Of a DNA stretch of 64,000 bases, positions 35,219 to 43,035 are shown one piece after another (within the stretch, counting starts at the first letter, position 1; the number at the start of each line of letters is the position of its first letter). The position numbers were made by a program, and so were the translations under genes. The stretch is from assembly GCF_900100075.1 (NCBI RefSeq), contig NZ_FNEG01000001.1, positions 744,001 to 808,000 on the forward strand, written 5' to 3'. The notes beneath the pieces were generated by a model. That model saw only the letters and a list, made by a program, of their open reading frames with translations, was not told the DNA's origin and did no database searches. This stretch comes from Chryseobacterium jejuense. Lineage in GTDB: Bacteria > Bacteroidota > Bacteroidia > Flavobacteriales > Weeksellaceae.

Positions 35219-36231
35219 CAGATCAATCCTTTTTTGCCATAGATTACTTCAAAAGTTTTTTTAACATCCTGATCTAACTGTTCCTGAGTATATTCAGGCA
35301 TACACCAGTGACGGAGCTGCTTAGCAAACAACATAAACTTCACGGTATGCGGATCATATGGAAATGATGGAGACATCACAAACACCTGCTTGTTTTTTAC
35401 TGCAGGAAGAGCATCTAATTCTTTAAGGCTGTAAACATCCGATAGTTTTGAATTCCACAGAATGATAAGATCAGGATTCCATTTGTACATGGTTTCAGCA
35501 CTGATATTGGGTGCTTCTACCGGAACAGGGCATGCATTCTGAGCTCCCGAAAGAGTAATAGCCATATCAATCAGACTTCCTTTTCCTGAAGTGGACATGA
35601 TGCGTCCTTTCGACCATGCATAATAGATCTTTTTAGGAGAACTGGTTTGGGAAGCTCTCATTTTCTTAACTTCTTCGGCAACATACCCTGTAATTTCCTC
35701 AGCACGCTTTTGTTTTCCAAGTAATTTTCCGACATTCTTTAGTTCATCCAGAATCTTTTCATCATTTAAAGACGAAAAAGTAAAGACCGGAATACCAAGA
35801 TTTTCAATTTGGTTAATATTATCCTCATCTGTATTGAACGTCAACACCAAATCAGGTTTTAATCCAACAATACTTTCAGCATTACTGGATTGTCCGCCAA
35901 AAGTAGGAGTAGCAATGCTTTTGTTTTTAATACGATCATCAAGCTTGGAAAGAAAACGGTAAGTATCTTCCATTTCATAGACCTGTTGCGGAATTCCTAC
36001 AATTTTTTCACCAGCCTGAAGCATATAAACGTCATCAACCAATGCATTGTACAGAACCACCACTCGCATGGCTTCATGAGGAAGGATGATGTTTTTCCCT
36101 CTGCTGTCTGTTGCAGATACTTCTGCATGAACTGAGAGTTCTTTACCATCAGAATTTTTGGAATTATTACAGCTTTGTAATGCGAATACAGCCGCTGAAA
36201 ATCCTATAATAAACAAGCTTTTACTATTCAT
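35218..36231 (-). CDS. ABC transporter substrate-binding lipoprotein
   Basis: 337 residues from the ATG at 36231, where a lipoprotein signal begins (MNSKSLFIIGFSAAVFALQSC). An upstream in-frame extension reads out of the neighbouring gene and is rejected. The class III (FecB/BtuF-like) binding fold shows ESIVGLKPDLVLTFN and ETMYKWNPDLIILWN. It starts 8 bp inside the UreE-like gene. The ligand is not readable; homologs bind ferric chelates, cobalamin or nickel. Confidence 0.88.
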   Translation of the reverse strand: MNSKSLFIIGFSAAVFALQSCNNSKNSDGKELSVHAEVSATDSRGKNIILPHEAMRVVVLYNALVDDVYMLQAGEKIVGIPQQVYEMEDTYRFLSKLDDRIKNKSIATPTFGGQSSNAESIVGLKPDLVLTFNTDEDNINQIENLGIPVFTFSSLNDEKILDELKNVGKLLGKQKRAEEITGYVAEEVKKMRASQTSSPKKIYYAWSKGRIMSTSGKGSLIDMAITLSGAQNACPVPVEAPNISAETMYKWNPDLIILWNSKLSDVYSLKELDALPAVKNKQVFVMSPSFPYDPHTVKFMLFAKQLRHWCMPEYTQEQLDQDVKKTFEVIYGKKGLI

Positions 36232-36697
36232 GAGTTCTATTTTTTGCCAGATAACGTAATGATTTAGTAGATAGAAGTTGAGCATCATTGAGCTGAATAC
36301 GTGTTCCATATCTGAAAGAGAGCTGTTCATACAAACGCCCATCATAAGGCACCGCAAACTGTTGGTGAGAAATCAGAAATACCGGCAGATGCTGATTCCC
36401 GATAAAATAACAGAAATCTGCTGCTTCAGAGTCATTTTCTGCAGGAAAGCATATCGTAAGGCAGGTTTTGATGACAATAGTAGCAACCAGTTGTCCATTG
36501 TTGTATAATCCATCTCCATGCTGCCATTCTTTTAAATTTCCTAATCTCAGCTCTAAAACCATCCCGGATCTGGTGGTCCGGGTTAGCTTTTGTTTTTTAT
36601 TTTCAAACCATTCGAGTTCCAGAATGTCAGCATTTTCACTGTACAGATCAATCTCTGTTTTTACTTCATCAATTACGACTGGTTGTACTGTATTCAT
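36224..36697 (-). CDS. UreE-like nickel chaperone
   Basis: 157 residues. The N-terminal beta domain has RSGMVLELRLG and HGDGLYNNGQLVATI. The middle domain has YFIGNQHLPVFL, matching the GNRHxP signature of UreE, with H103 at the nickel-bridging position. The His-rich tail of some UreE proteins is absent; only RTHE ends the chain. UreE delivers nickel to urease. No urease genes are in the window, but hypB and hypA lie directly upstream (1-nt gaps), supporting a nickel role. Confidence 0.75.
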   Translation of the reverse strand: MNTVQPVVIDEVKTEIDLYSENADILELEWFENKKQKLTRTTRSGMVLELRLGNLKEWQHGDGLYNNGQLVATIVIKTCLTICFPAENDSEAADFCYFIGNQHLPVFLISHQQFAVPYDGRLYEQLSFRYGTRIQLNDAQLLSTKSLRYLAKNRTHE

Positions 36698-36698
36698 A

Positions 36699-37415
36699 TT
36701 AAGCTTTTTGAGCAGCGCTTTCTTTTTTCAGTTTTACTTTTTCTTTCAGCCAGTTGCACCATTCGTTAATTCCATCGCCGTTTAATGTGCTAATGGTCAT
36801 TACTTCAAGATTTGGGTTCACTTCATGGGCATCCTTTGTTACGGCTTCTACAGAAAAAGGAACGTAAGGAAGTAAATCGGCTTTAGAAACAAGCATCAGC
36901 TCGCTGGTTAAGAACATACGAGGGTATTTTTTAGGTTTATCATCTCCTTCAGTAGAAGCCAAAAGCGTAACACGATAGTCTTCCCCAAGGTCAAATGCTG
37001 ATGGACAAAGAAGGTTTCCTACATTTTCGATGAATAATAGATCAACCCCTTCTAAATCAATGTGATCTAAAGCCTGTAGAATCATCTGAGCCTCAATATG
37101 ACACATTCCACCTGTTACAATCTGTAAAGCATTGATTCCCACTTCACGCATTCTGATCGCATCACGTTCTGTTTCAGGATCACCTACAAGAATGGAAATG
37201 TTAAGATCCTGAGCCAGCCTTTTTCCGGTTTCCTGCATTAATGTTGTTTTTCCCGATCCCGGAGAGGAACATACATTGATTACACAGATATCTTTTAAAC
37301 GGTCTCTGATGGCTTTGGCTACAAAATCATTAGCCTTTAGTAAATGAAGAGTGGTATTATCACATTGAACCGATCCTACGCGGTTTCCTAAACTTTTTGG
37401 ATTAGCTGTTGACAT
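36699..37415 (-). CDS. hypB: hydrogenase/urease nickel incorporation GTPase HypB
   Basis: 238 residues. P-loop CSSPGSGKTT (49-58), GDPETERDA as switch region, and IENVGNLLCPSAFDLGE. The GTPase-domain metal site is complete: C105, H106 and C137, with the same 32-residue spacing as C166/H167/C198 of E. coli HypB. The N-terminal CxxCGC motif and His-rich stretch are absent, so it has no nickel store. It hands nickel on with HypA during NiFe-hydrogenase or urease maturation. One base separates it from hypA and one from the UreE-like gene. Confidence 0.93.
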   Translation of the reverse strand: MSTANPKSLGNRVGSVQCDNTTLHLLKANDFVAKAIRDRLKDICVINVCSSPGSGKTTLMQETGKRLAQDLNISILVGDPETERDAIRMREVGINALQIVTGGMCHIEAQMILQALDHIDLEGVDLLFIENVGNLLCPSAFDLGEDYRVTLLASTEGDDKPKKYPRMFLTSELMLVSKADLLPYVPFSVEAVTKDAHEVNPNLEVMTISTLNGDGINEWCNWLKEKVKLKKESAAQKA

Positions 37416-37416
37416 A

Positions 37417-37770
37417 TTAATGGTCTTTTTGTTTAAAAATTACTTTTGAAATAAAGAGTTCGTTTCCTTGAACAATATGAGCGGAAGGCGTTCCGCAGTC
37501 GTCGCAGACAAATTTGTGGTACCTGACCTGAAAGTCTTTGTTACAGCGGTCGCAATGAGCAATAATATCATTCACGAGCACCTCGAGTTCCATTTCCTGA
37601 TAATAAGGATGGTCGGTTATAAATGCATCAAACGCATTCTGAATCAGGACAGGCTGAACATTGGATAGCAATCCTGCGGTTACCTGAACCTGCTGAATAT
37701 CTTCTACTTTCGCATCATAATGCTCTTGCAAAGTGTCAAAGATATCCTTCACTATACTCAATTCATGCAT
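37417..37770 (-). CDS. hypA: nickel chaperone HypA
   Basis: 117 residues. It starts with the nickel-binding MHE (M1-H2-E3). The structural zinc site is C73-x2-C76 and C89-x2-C92, close to C73/C76/C90/C93 of E. coli HypA. It is the first gene of the eight-gene metal operon (37770 down to 30452). A partial inverted repeat lies 27 nt upstream of its start. Confidence 0.93.
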   Translation of the reverse strand: MHELSIVKDIFDTLQEHYDAKVEDIQQVQVTAGLLSNVQPVLIQNAFDAFITDHPYYQEMELEVLVNDIIAHCDRCNKDFQVRYHKFVCDDCGTPSAHIVQGNELFISKVIFKQKDH

Positions 37771-37797
37771 AGCTTATATTTTTATAGGTGAAACTGA

Positions 37798-37818
37798 TTA
37801 TCTGAGTTTTTCGGATAA
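37798..37818 (-). promoter_or_regulatory. inverted repeat upstream of hypA
   Basis: TTATCTGA-gtttt-TCGGATAA, 8-bp arms with one mismatch, 27 nt before the hypA ATG. It could be a regulator site or a leader hairpin. A near-consensus minus-strand -7 element (TACATCTG) lies just upstream. It does not resemble the known NikR site. Confidence 0.35.
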
Positions 37819-37890
37819 CCTTAATGAGAAAAACAGATGTAAAACCCAATATGAGTGGGCGTTTACAAATGTGTAATTAGAGTAGTAAGC

Positions 37891-38253
37891 TTATATTCTT
37901 ATCTTTAAATTATGAAATAAAAGATATTTGGGAAGGTGATAATGATGTACAGACTCTGTTTCAGAATTAGCAACAGCATTAGCATTTAATGTAGATCCCC
38001 ATGAAAACATTTCTTTTTCAAAAAGGACAAATGGTAAATCAAGAAAAGTTTTATCGGCATCAAAATCATTTTCGGCAATAGATGCAATGAACAGAAGATC
38101 ATGCTGCTGAACAGAATTGGAAACTTTAAAACTTATTTGATCTTGTGAAGAGCTCACTGAGATATTACTTTTTTGGTGACTCGCAAATCCCAGTAGTAAT
38201 GTAAAAAACAGGATCAGCAGAAAAGTAATTGATATGTGCAGAGACTTCTTCAT
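37891..38253 (-). CDS. small membrane-anchored or secreted protein, HHYH motif
   Basis: About 120 residues from the ATG at 38253; the open frame extends upstream but the hydrophobic signal-like segment begins here (MKKSLHISITFLLILFFTLL). The remainder is polar with no cysteine, and ends near ESVHHYHLPKYLLFH. Family not recognised. It is on the same strand as hypA, 120 nt upstream, and its His cluster could bind metal, but cotranscription is not shown. Confidence 0.6.
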   Translation of the reverse strand: MKKSLHISITFLLILFFTLLLGFASHQKSNISVSSSQDQISFKVSNSVQQHDLLFIASIAENDFDADKTFLDLPFVLFEKEMFSWGSTLNANAVANSETESVHHYHLPKYLLFHNLKIRI

Positions 38254-38556
38254 CAGTATTGCAAATTTACATCTTTTGCCAGTGCTCATCCTTACCAAAA
38301 ACCTTTTAAAAATGTTCAAAATCGGGACGGAATACATTCTTTTAAAACCTGCTTATTTGATGACTTATTGATGTGTTTTAATGTTTATTTATCTGTAAAT
38401 CAATGTGTTGTTTGTTGTGTAAGAAAGCGGGATTAAATTGTAATGCCTGATAAGAATGTTGAAAAAAATGACTTTTCACTTTCGAATATAAAAAAAGAGT
38501 AACTTTGAGAAGAGCACTTGTATAAGATGCTGATTTTAATGTAAGACAATCACAAA
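38254..38556. promoter_or_regulatory. divergent intergenic region with plus-strand -7 element
   Basis: 303 bp without a gene. TAACTTTG at 38500-38507 fits the TAnnTTTG element and precedes the ATG at 38557 by 49 nt. No clear minus-strand promoter was found for the small HHYH protein. Confidence 0.5.
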
Positions 38557-39111
38557 ATGAATATATCCAAATATCAGTTTATCCTGCTTTGTATGTTGGC
38601 CTCTATGGCTGTACCTGCCCAAAAAAAGAAAAGTAGCGAAAAGCTTCCGCCACGTCCTGAAAAAGTAAAGTATGCACCACCACCTGTTGCCAAAACAATA
38701 GAAGAGCTTATGTCATCCGAATTAGATGGGAATCCTGCATTCGGATGGAAGAATGAGCCCGAAACACTCACTACCTTTACACCTGATGATCTTATGGAAA
38801 GGATATATCAGTTTAATGGTACTTACAGTGCAAGGATTACTTCTCTTTATCCTTTGGAAACCGTACAATATAAAAAACCGGATAAAGGCGATGATCATGT
38901 TGTACTCCTTGGTTATACGGCAAAATATGATGATTATGATACCGTTGAAATCAAAGGAAATAAAATTCTGATTTCTGATAAAAAAAATCCTAAGAAGGAA
39001 AAAATTACCTTAGAAATGACTAAAAAAGGGAAGAAAGTTATTAAAGTTAAAGAATTGAAGACAGGAAGAGTATTCACTGAATCAGATTATGCACCGCCAC
39101 CATCAATATAA
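38557..39111 (+). CDS. secreted hypothetical protein
   Basis: 184 residues with a signal peptide (cleavage after VPAQ, about residue 22), a Lys/Pro-rich linker (KKKSSEKLPPRPEKVKYAPP) and a beta-rich second half (VVLLGYTAKYDDYDTVEIKG). It ends ESDYAPPPSI, echoing YAPPP in the linker. I do not recognise the family. It is predicted periplasmic or outer-membrane associated, monocistronic, with its own -7 element and a perfect terminator-like hairpin downstream. Confidence 0.65.
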   Translation: MNISKYQFILLCMLASMAVPAQKKKSSEKLPPRPEKVKYAPPPVAKTIEELMSSELDGNPAFGWKNEPETLTTFTPDDLMERIYQFNGTYSARITSLYPLETVQYKKPDKGDDHVVLLGYTAKYDDYDTVEIKGNKILISDKKNPKKEKITLEMTKKGKKVIKVKELKTGRVFTESDYAPPPSI

Positions 39112-39131
39112 AGATTCTAACATATTATAGA

Positions 39132-39177
39132 AGGCCACGAATGCACGAATAAAAAAGGATTCGTGCATTCGTGGCCT
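39132..39177. terminator. perfect 19-bp hairpin, repeat-derived terminator
   Basis: AGGCCACGAATGCACGAAT (39132-39150) and its exact complement (39159-39177), with an A-rich loop. The arm words (GCCACGAATGCACGAATAAA) recur at 62588-62607, so the terminator is built from an intergenic repeat. Confidence 0.65.
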
Positions 39178-39283
39178 AAAAATATATTCAATACTTACCT
39201 TAAAATATACCTTAATATCTGCGAAATATACCTGTTTTAATTCTTTAAATCAGTCTATTTTTGTGGATATAACGTAAAAGATT

Positions 39284-40234
39284 ATGATAGCAATCGTATT
39301 GGAACAGTTTGGTGGAACAGAGTATCTTGTTGAAAAAGAAATTGAAAAACCGAGCATCAAAGATCATGAAGTTCTTGTTAAAGTAAAAGCCATCAGCATC
39401 AATCCTGTGGACGCCAAAGTACGCAGCCGAAAAGCGCCTCTGGCAGAAAGTTTAGCTCAATATAATCCATTGATTTTAGGTTGGGATATCTCAGGTGTGG
39501 TGGTTGAAGCTGGAAATGAAGTCACTTCATTGAAGCTAGGAGATGAGGTCTTTGGGATGGTTAATTTTGCAGGACATGGTAAAGCGTATGCTGAATATGT
39601 AGCCGCTCCGGCAGAACATTTAGCCGTTAAGCCTAAAAATATTACACATATTGAAGCGGCAGCCAGTACTTTGGCCGCATTAACTGCCTGGCAGGCTTTC
39701 AACAGTTATGGCAAGTTGAGATCAACAGATAAAGTACTTATTCATGCAGCCGCAGGAGGAGTAGGGCATTTTGCAGTACAAATGGCAAAACATATTGGAG
39801 CCTATGTTATTGCTACTTCCTCAGCAGTTAACCGGGATTTTGTAATGGAATTAGGGGCTGATGAACATATTGATTATAAAGCAAATCATTTTGAAGACCT
39901 TCTTCATGATATGGATTTTGTATTGGAAGCGATTGGTGGTGAAAATTTTCAGAAATCCGTTCAGGTTTTGAAACCTTTCGGGACAATTGTAGCATTGCCT
40001 TCAGGACATACTCAGGAGGATGAAAAGCAGGCTCGTGAAAAGAACCTGCATGCTTGTTATTTTATGTCTGTGTATTCCAGTGGCAGAGACATGCAGAACA
40101 TTGCTGCTCTGTTGGAAAAAGGAATTATAAAACCTCATATTTCTCATGTATTTGCTTTCAATGAAATAGCAAAAGCCCATGAACAGATTGAAACAGGGCG
40201 TACCATAGGAAAAGTGGTGGTAGAGTTATCATAG
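39284..40234 (+). CDS. NAD(P)-dependent MDR-family oxidoreductase
   Basis: 316 residues, quinone-oxidoreductase/medium-chain dehydrogenase type. The N-terminal GroES-like domain has SINPVDAKVRSR and ILGWDISGVVVEAGNEV; the Rossmann part has LIHAAAGGVGHFAVQMAKH. The structural-zinc cysteine cluster of alcohol dehydrogenases is absent, so it is the zinc-free NADPH type. The substrate is likely an enone or quinone (inference). A TATTTTTG -7 element lies at 39256-39263. Confidence 0.88.
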   Translation: MIAIVLEQFGGTEYLVEKEIEKPSIKDHEVLVKVKAISINPVDAKVRSRKAPLAESLAQYNPLILGWDISGVVVEAGNEVTSLKLGDEVFGMVNFAGHGKAYAEYVAAPAEHLAVKPKNITHIEAAASTLAALTAWQAFNSYGKLRSTDKVLIHAAAGGVGHFAVQMAKHIGAYVIATSSAVNRDFVMELGADEHIDYKANHFEDLLHDMDFVLEAIGGENFQKSVQVLKPFGTIVALPSGHTQEDEKQAREKNLHACYFMSVYSSGRDMQNIAALLEKGIIKPHISHVFAFNEIAKAHEQIETGRTIGKVVVELS

Positions 40235-40259
40235 TAAAGTCTTACTCAATAAAGGATGA

Positions 40260-40814
40260 TCATTTCGAAAAATAGTCTTCTTCAAGAATGGCATATTCGT
40301 AGTTATCACTCCATCCGCTTTGTAAGGGAAGTAATTTTCTGCGGTGCGCTTCCCTTATCATTCCACATTTTTCCATAACCTTATAAGACGCAATATTATC
40401 AATGGCGCAGCCTGCTTCAATTCTATGGAGTTTTAAACCTTCAAACCCAAATTGGATGATTCTTTCAAGGGCTTCAGTGGCATAGCCTTTTCCCCATGTA
40501 TCAGGGCTAAGTTTATACCATGTTTCAGCATTTTTATAATGAAGCTTAATAAGATCAATACCAATAATGCCTACAAATGTGCGGTTAATGGTTGTCTCTA
40601 TTAAAAAAGTGAATTTTTTCTGGTTTTCCCCTAATTCTGTTTCTGATTTCCAGATATCGATTAATTTTTGAGTTTCTGCTATATCTTCAGAATAAGAACT
40701 AGGATTAAATAATGTACTTTCAGGTTTTAAAAGCATTTCATGTACATTGGAAGTATCGTTTTCGTTGAATGCTCGCAAGATTAATCGCTTAGATTCCAAC
40801 ATAAGGTGATTCAT
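40260..40814 (-). CDS. RimJ/RimL-type GNAT acetyltransferase
   Basis: 184 residues. It opens LESKRLILRAFNENDTSNVH, as usual for this subgroup. The acetyl-CoA motif is YKLSPDTWGKGYATEALERI, and IDNIASYKVMEKCGM is motif B. Such proteins acetylate N-terminal or small-molecule amines, including some antibiotics; the specific substrate is not evident. It converges with the oxidoreductase gene. Confidence 0.87.
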   Translation of the reverse strand: MNHLMLESKRLILRAFNENDTSNVHEMLLKPESTLFNPSSYSEDIAETQKLIDIWKSETELGENQKKFTFLIETTINRTFVGIIGIDLIKLHYKNAETWYKLSPDTWGKGYATEALERIIQFGFEGLKLHRIEAGCAIDNIASYKVMEKCGMIREAHRRKLLPLQSGWSDNYEYAILEEDYFSK

Positions 40815-41010
40815 TTAATAGTCTTTATAAAATGCAAGATATAAAGAATAATTAGGATTCCTGATTAAAGGTCATTTTTATAACTTTCATTATTAAACTT
40901 CTTGGTAATTGGTGTGTCTGTTTTCTTTATAAGAGATCAATAAAGGACATATTCAGTCTTTTTTCACGAAAACAGACAGCCTTTTCCATATGGGTTAGTA
41001 GCAAAGTCTC

Positions 41011-41018
41011 TATATTTG
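41011..41018 (+). promoter_or_regulatory. -7 promoter element of methyltransferase gene
   Basis: TATATTTG, perfect match to TAnnTTTG, 54 nt before the ATG at 41073. No clear -33 element. An open-frame TTG start overlaps it, which argues against that start. Confidence 0.5.
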
Positions 41019-41072
41019 AATGATGTAACGCATTATAAATGTTTTATGATGCCAATGAAAAAGAATCATACT

Positions 41073-41867
41073 ATGCAAGAAGAGAAAATTGACTTTTTAC
41101 ACCATAATGAGTCAGCATGGAATAAACAAGCATTGGAACAGAACGAATGGTCTCAGGCTGTAAGTACAGAACTCATCAATGAGGTAAAAGAAGGAAAATG
41201 GGAAGTCCACCTAACGCCAAAGCCTTTAAATAAAGCATGGTTAGGAGAGGTTAAAGGAAAGAAAATTTTGTGTCTGGCATCGGCAGGAGGACAGCAGGCT
41301 CCGGTACTGGCCGCAGTGGGTGCCGAGGTTGTTGTTTTCGATATTTCGGAAGAACAGCTAAAGCAAGATGAAAGGGTAGCAAAGCGCGACGGATTATCTT
41401 TGAAAACCGTTCAGGGAGATATGAGAGATCTGAGTGCTTTTGAAAATGAGTCTTTTGATATCGTTTTTCATCCCATATCCAACCATTATGTAGAAGATGT
41501 AAATCCTGTATGGAGAGAGGCTTATAGAGTATTGAAAAAAGGCGGAAGTTTATTGGCCAGTTTTTTCAATCCGGTTGTTTTTGTGGCGGACCGCAATCCA
41601 CAGGATATGATAGATGGAATTATCAGACCGCAATATACATTGCCTTATGCAGATATCAGAGATCTGAATCAGGAGCAGATAGCCCGGAAAATGGAGAATC
41701 AGGAAGCTTTGGTATTTGGACATACGCTTTCAGATCTGATTGGTGGACAAATGAAAGCCGGTTTTGTTATTGAAGACTTTACAGAAGAAATGCAGCCTCA
41801 TCCAAGGTTTTTAATAGATAAATTCCTACCCACTTTTATGGCGACAAAGGCTGTTAAATTAGGCTAA
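41073..41867 (+). CDS. class I SAM-dependent methyltransferase
   Basis: 264 residues. The start at 41073 gives MQEEKIDFLHHNESAWNKQA, the usual beginning for this group. The SAM-binding strand and turn is KILCLASAGGQQAPVLAAVG, followed by an acidic VFDISEEQ and QGDMRDLSAFENESFDIVFH (motif post I/II). DRVLKKGG-type motif: YRVLKKGGSLLASF. The substrate is unknown. Two earlier ATGs (41046, 41055) are possible. Confidence 0.87.
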   Translation: MQEEKIDFLHHNESAWNKQALEQNEWSQAVSTELINEVKEGKWEVHLTPKPLNKAWLGEVKGKKILCLASAGGQQAPVLAAVGAEVVVFDISEEQLKQDERVAKRDGLSLKTVQGDMRDLSAFENESFDIVFHPISNHYVEDVNPVWREAYRVLKKGGSLLASFFNPVVFVADRNPQDMIDGIIRPQYTLPYADIRDLNQEQIARKMENQEALVFGHTLSDLIGGQMKAGFVIEDFTEEMQPHPRFLIDKFLPTFMATKAVKLG

Positions 41868-41925
41868 AAGATGTCACTTTTTAAAACTTCTACTATTTGC
41901 TGAGACTACAATTGATGAGGTAATC

Positions 41926-41990
41926 ATTCCCCTCCTCCTGAGGGGTGGCAAAAATTCGTAGAATTTTTGACGGGGTGGCTTCTCAATACG
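41926..41990. repeat. CCCCTCC/GACGGGGTGG intergenic repeat, copy B
   Basis: Same element as 8158-8220. CCCCTC/GAGGGG pair here, followed by CAAAAATTC-gta-GAATTTTTG and GACGGGGTGGCTT. Both copies lie just beyond a gene end and in the same orientation. Confidence 0.65.
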
Positions 41991-42071
41991 TCTTTGATTT
42001 CTATTTTCCTCAAAATTCACGGAATTATCCCTATTTTAGACGGCTAAAAATAGATAGCGTTGTAATTTCCA

Positions 42072-42650
42072 ATGGATAAATCATCGATTAATAATTATTT
42101 CCATTCCCTGTTCAGTATCCAAGATGAAGTGGTGGAGAAAATCACGGAAACCTTCACATCTTTTGATGTAAAGGCTCACGCTGTTTTACTGGATCAAAAT
42201 ACCATCAGTACCAAGACCTATTTTCTGGAAAAAGGCTATGTTCGTTCCTATCTGCTGAATGAGGATAATGAGGAAATTACTACCAATATTTACGCAGCAC
42301 CGTGTTTTGTGAACGATTTTTTATCCTTTTTCAGACAGCAGCCAACCAAAGAGATCTATCAGGCTGTTACAGACTGTATATTCTGGGAAACCGGATTGGA
42401 AAACGTGCAATATAACTTTCACAATATTCCCGAATTCCGGGAGTTTAGCCGTCTTCTTTTTGTTCTGAATTATCACAATATTCATGATAGACTAATCGAA
42501 ATGGCCAGTCAAAAAGCTTCAACACGTTATGCTAATCTGATGAAGAAGGATCCGGATATTTTTCAACATGTTCCACTGAAGATTATTGCTTCTTACCTAG
42601 GAATTAAAGACAGCTCATTGAGCAGAATCCGAAGAGAGATTAATAAGTAA
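42072..42650 (+). CDS. Crp/Fnr-family regulator, Bacteroidota type
   Basis: 192 residues with a cyclic-nucleotide-binding-like N-domain (TYFLEKGYVRSYLLNEDNEE) and a degenerate C-terminal HTH (VPLKIIASYLGIKDSSLSRI). The recognition helix lacks the RE..R contact trio seen in the Crp-type protein at 1916-2476, so it should read another site. Such proteins in this phylum often control redox or stress genes. The target is unknown; the flanks are repeat-rich. Confidence 0.85.
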   Translation: MDKSSINNYFHSLFSIQDEVVEKITETFTSFDVKAHAVLLDQNTISTKTYFLEKGYVRSYLLNEDNEEITTNIYAAPCFVNDFLSFFRQQPTKEIYQAVTDCIFWETGLENVQYNFHNIPEFREFSRLLFVLNYHNIHDRLIEMASQKASTRYANLMKKDPDIFQHVPLKIIASYLGIKDSSLSRIRREINK

Positions 42651-43035
42651 AAGGCTGGAAGTTACTGTCAGCCTGATGACTTCTGGAAGTTTTTTAACGC
42701 AGTGTTCGCAAGGCTTTTGAGTAAGATATCTTAGATTCGTTCGCAAGGGCGTTTCATTTAGCAATGTGGATGGTGTATTTATTTCTTAGCTGAACGAACT
42801 GCCTTTGCGAACGAATATAAAGCGTTACCAAAAAGCACCTTTGCGTTCTCTGCGTTTATAGAAAAATGGTAATCATTTTAAAAATTAATAAAGAGGACTG
42901 TCTGTTGTTTTATAACCTGCTAGAACTCCCAGCTTCCAGCCTCCCTCTTCCAATCTTAGTCTCAAACTATCATTTCTTTTCATTTGTCAAGTGATAGATT
43001 GAAATTTGTCATCCATCTTTGCTAAAAATAATTTC
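42651..43035. repeat. repeat-rich intergenic region
   Basis: Contains an inverted pair TCGTTCGCAAGGGC (42737-42750) / GCCTTTGCGAACGA (42801-42814), a CCTTTGCGTTCTCTGCGTTT word (42839-42858) of the repeat type seen near 62 kb, and the TTCCAGCCTCCCTCTTCC block (42927-42953). No gene is supported here. Confidence 0.55.

Noticed and set aside
36232..36357. N-terminal extension of the substrate-binding protein
   Set aside because: It reads inside the UreE-like gene in another frame and would bury the lipoprotein signal.
36699..37770. Evidence for a NiFe-hydrogenase locus
   Set aside because: Only hypA and hypB are present; hypC, D, E, F and structural genes are absent, so no hydrogenase can be claimed.
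41016..41072. TTG start extending the methyltransferase
   Set aside because: It overlaps the TATATTTG -7 element; the ATG at 41073 fits the family start.
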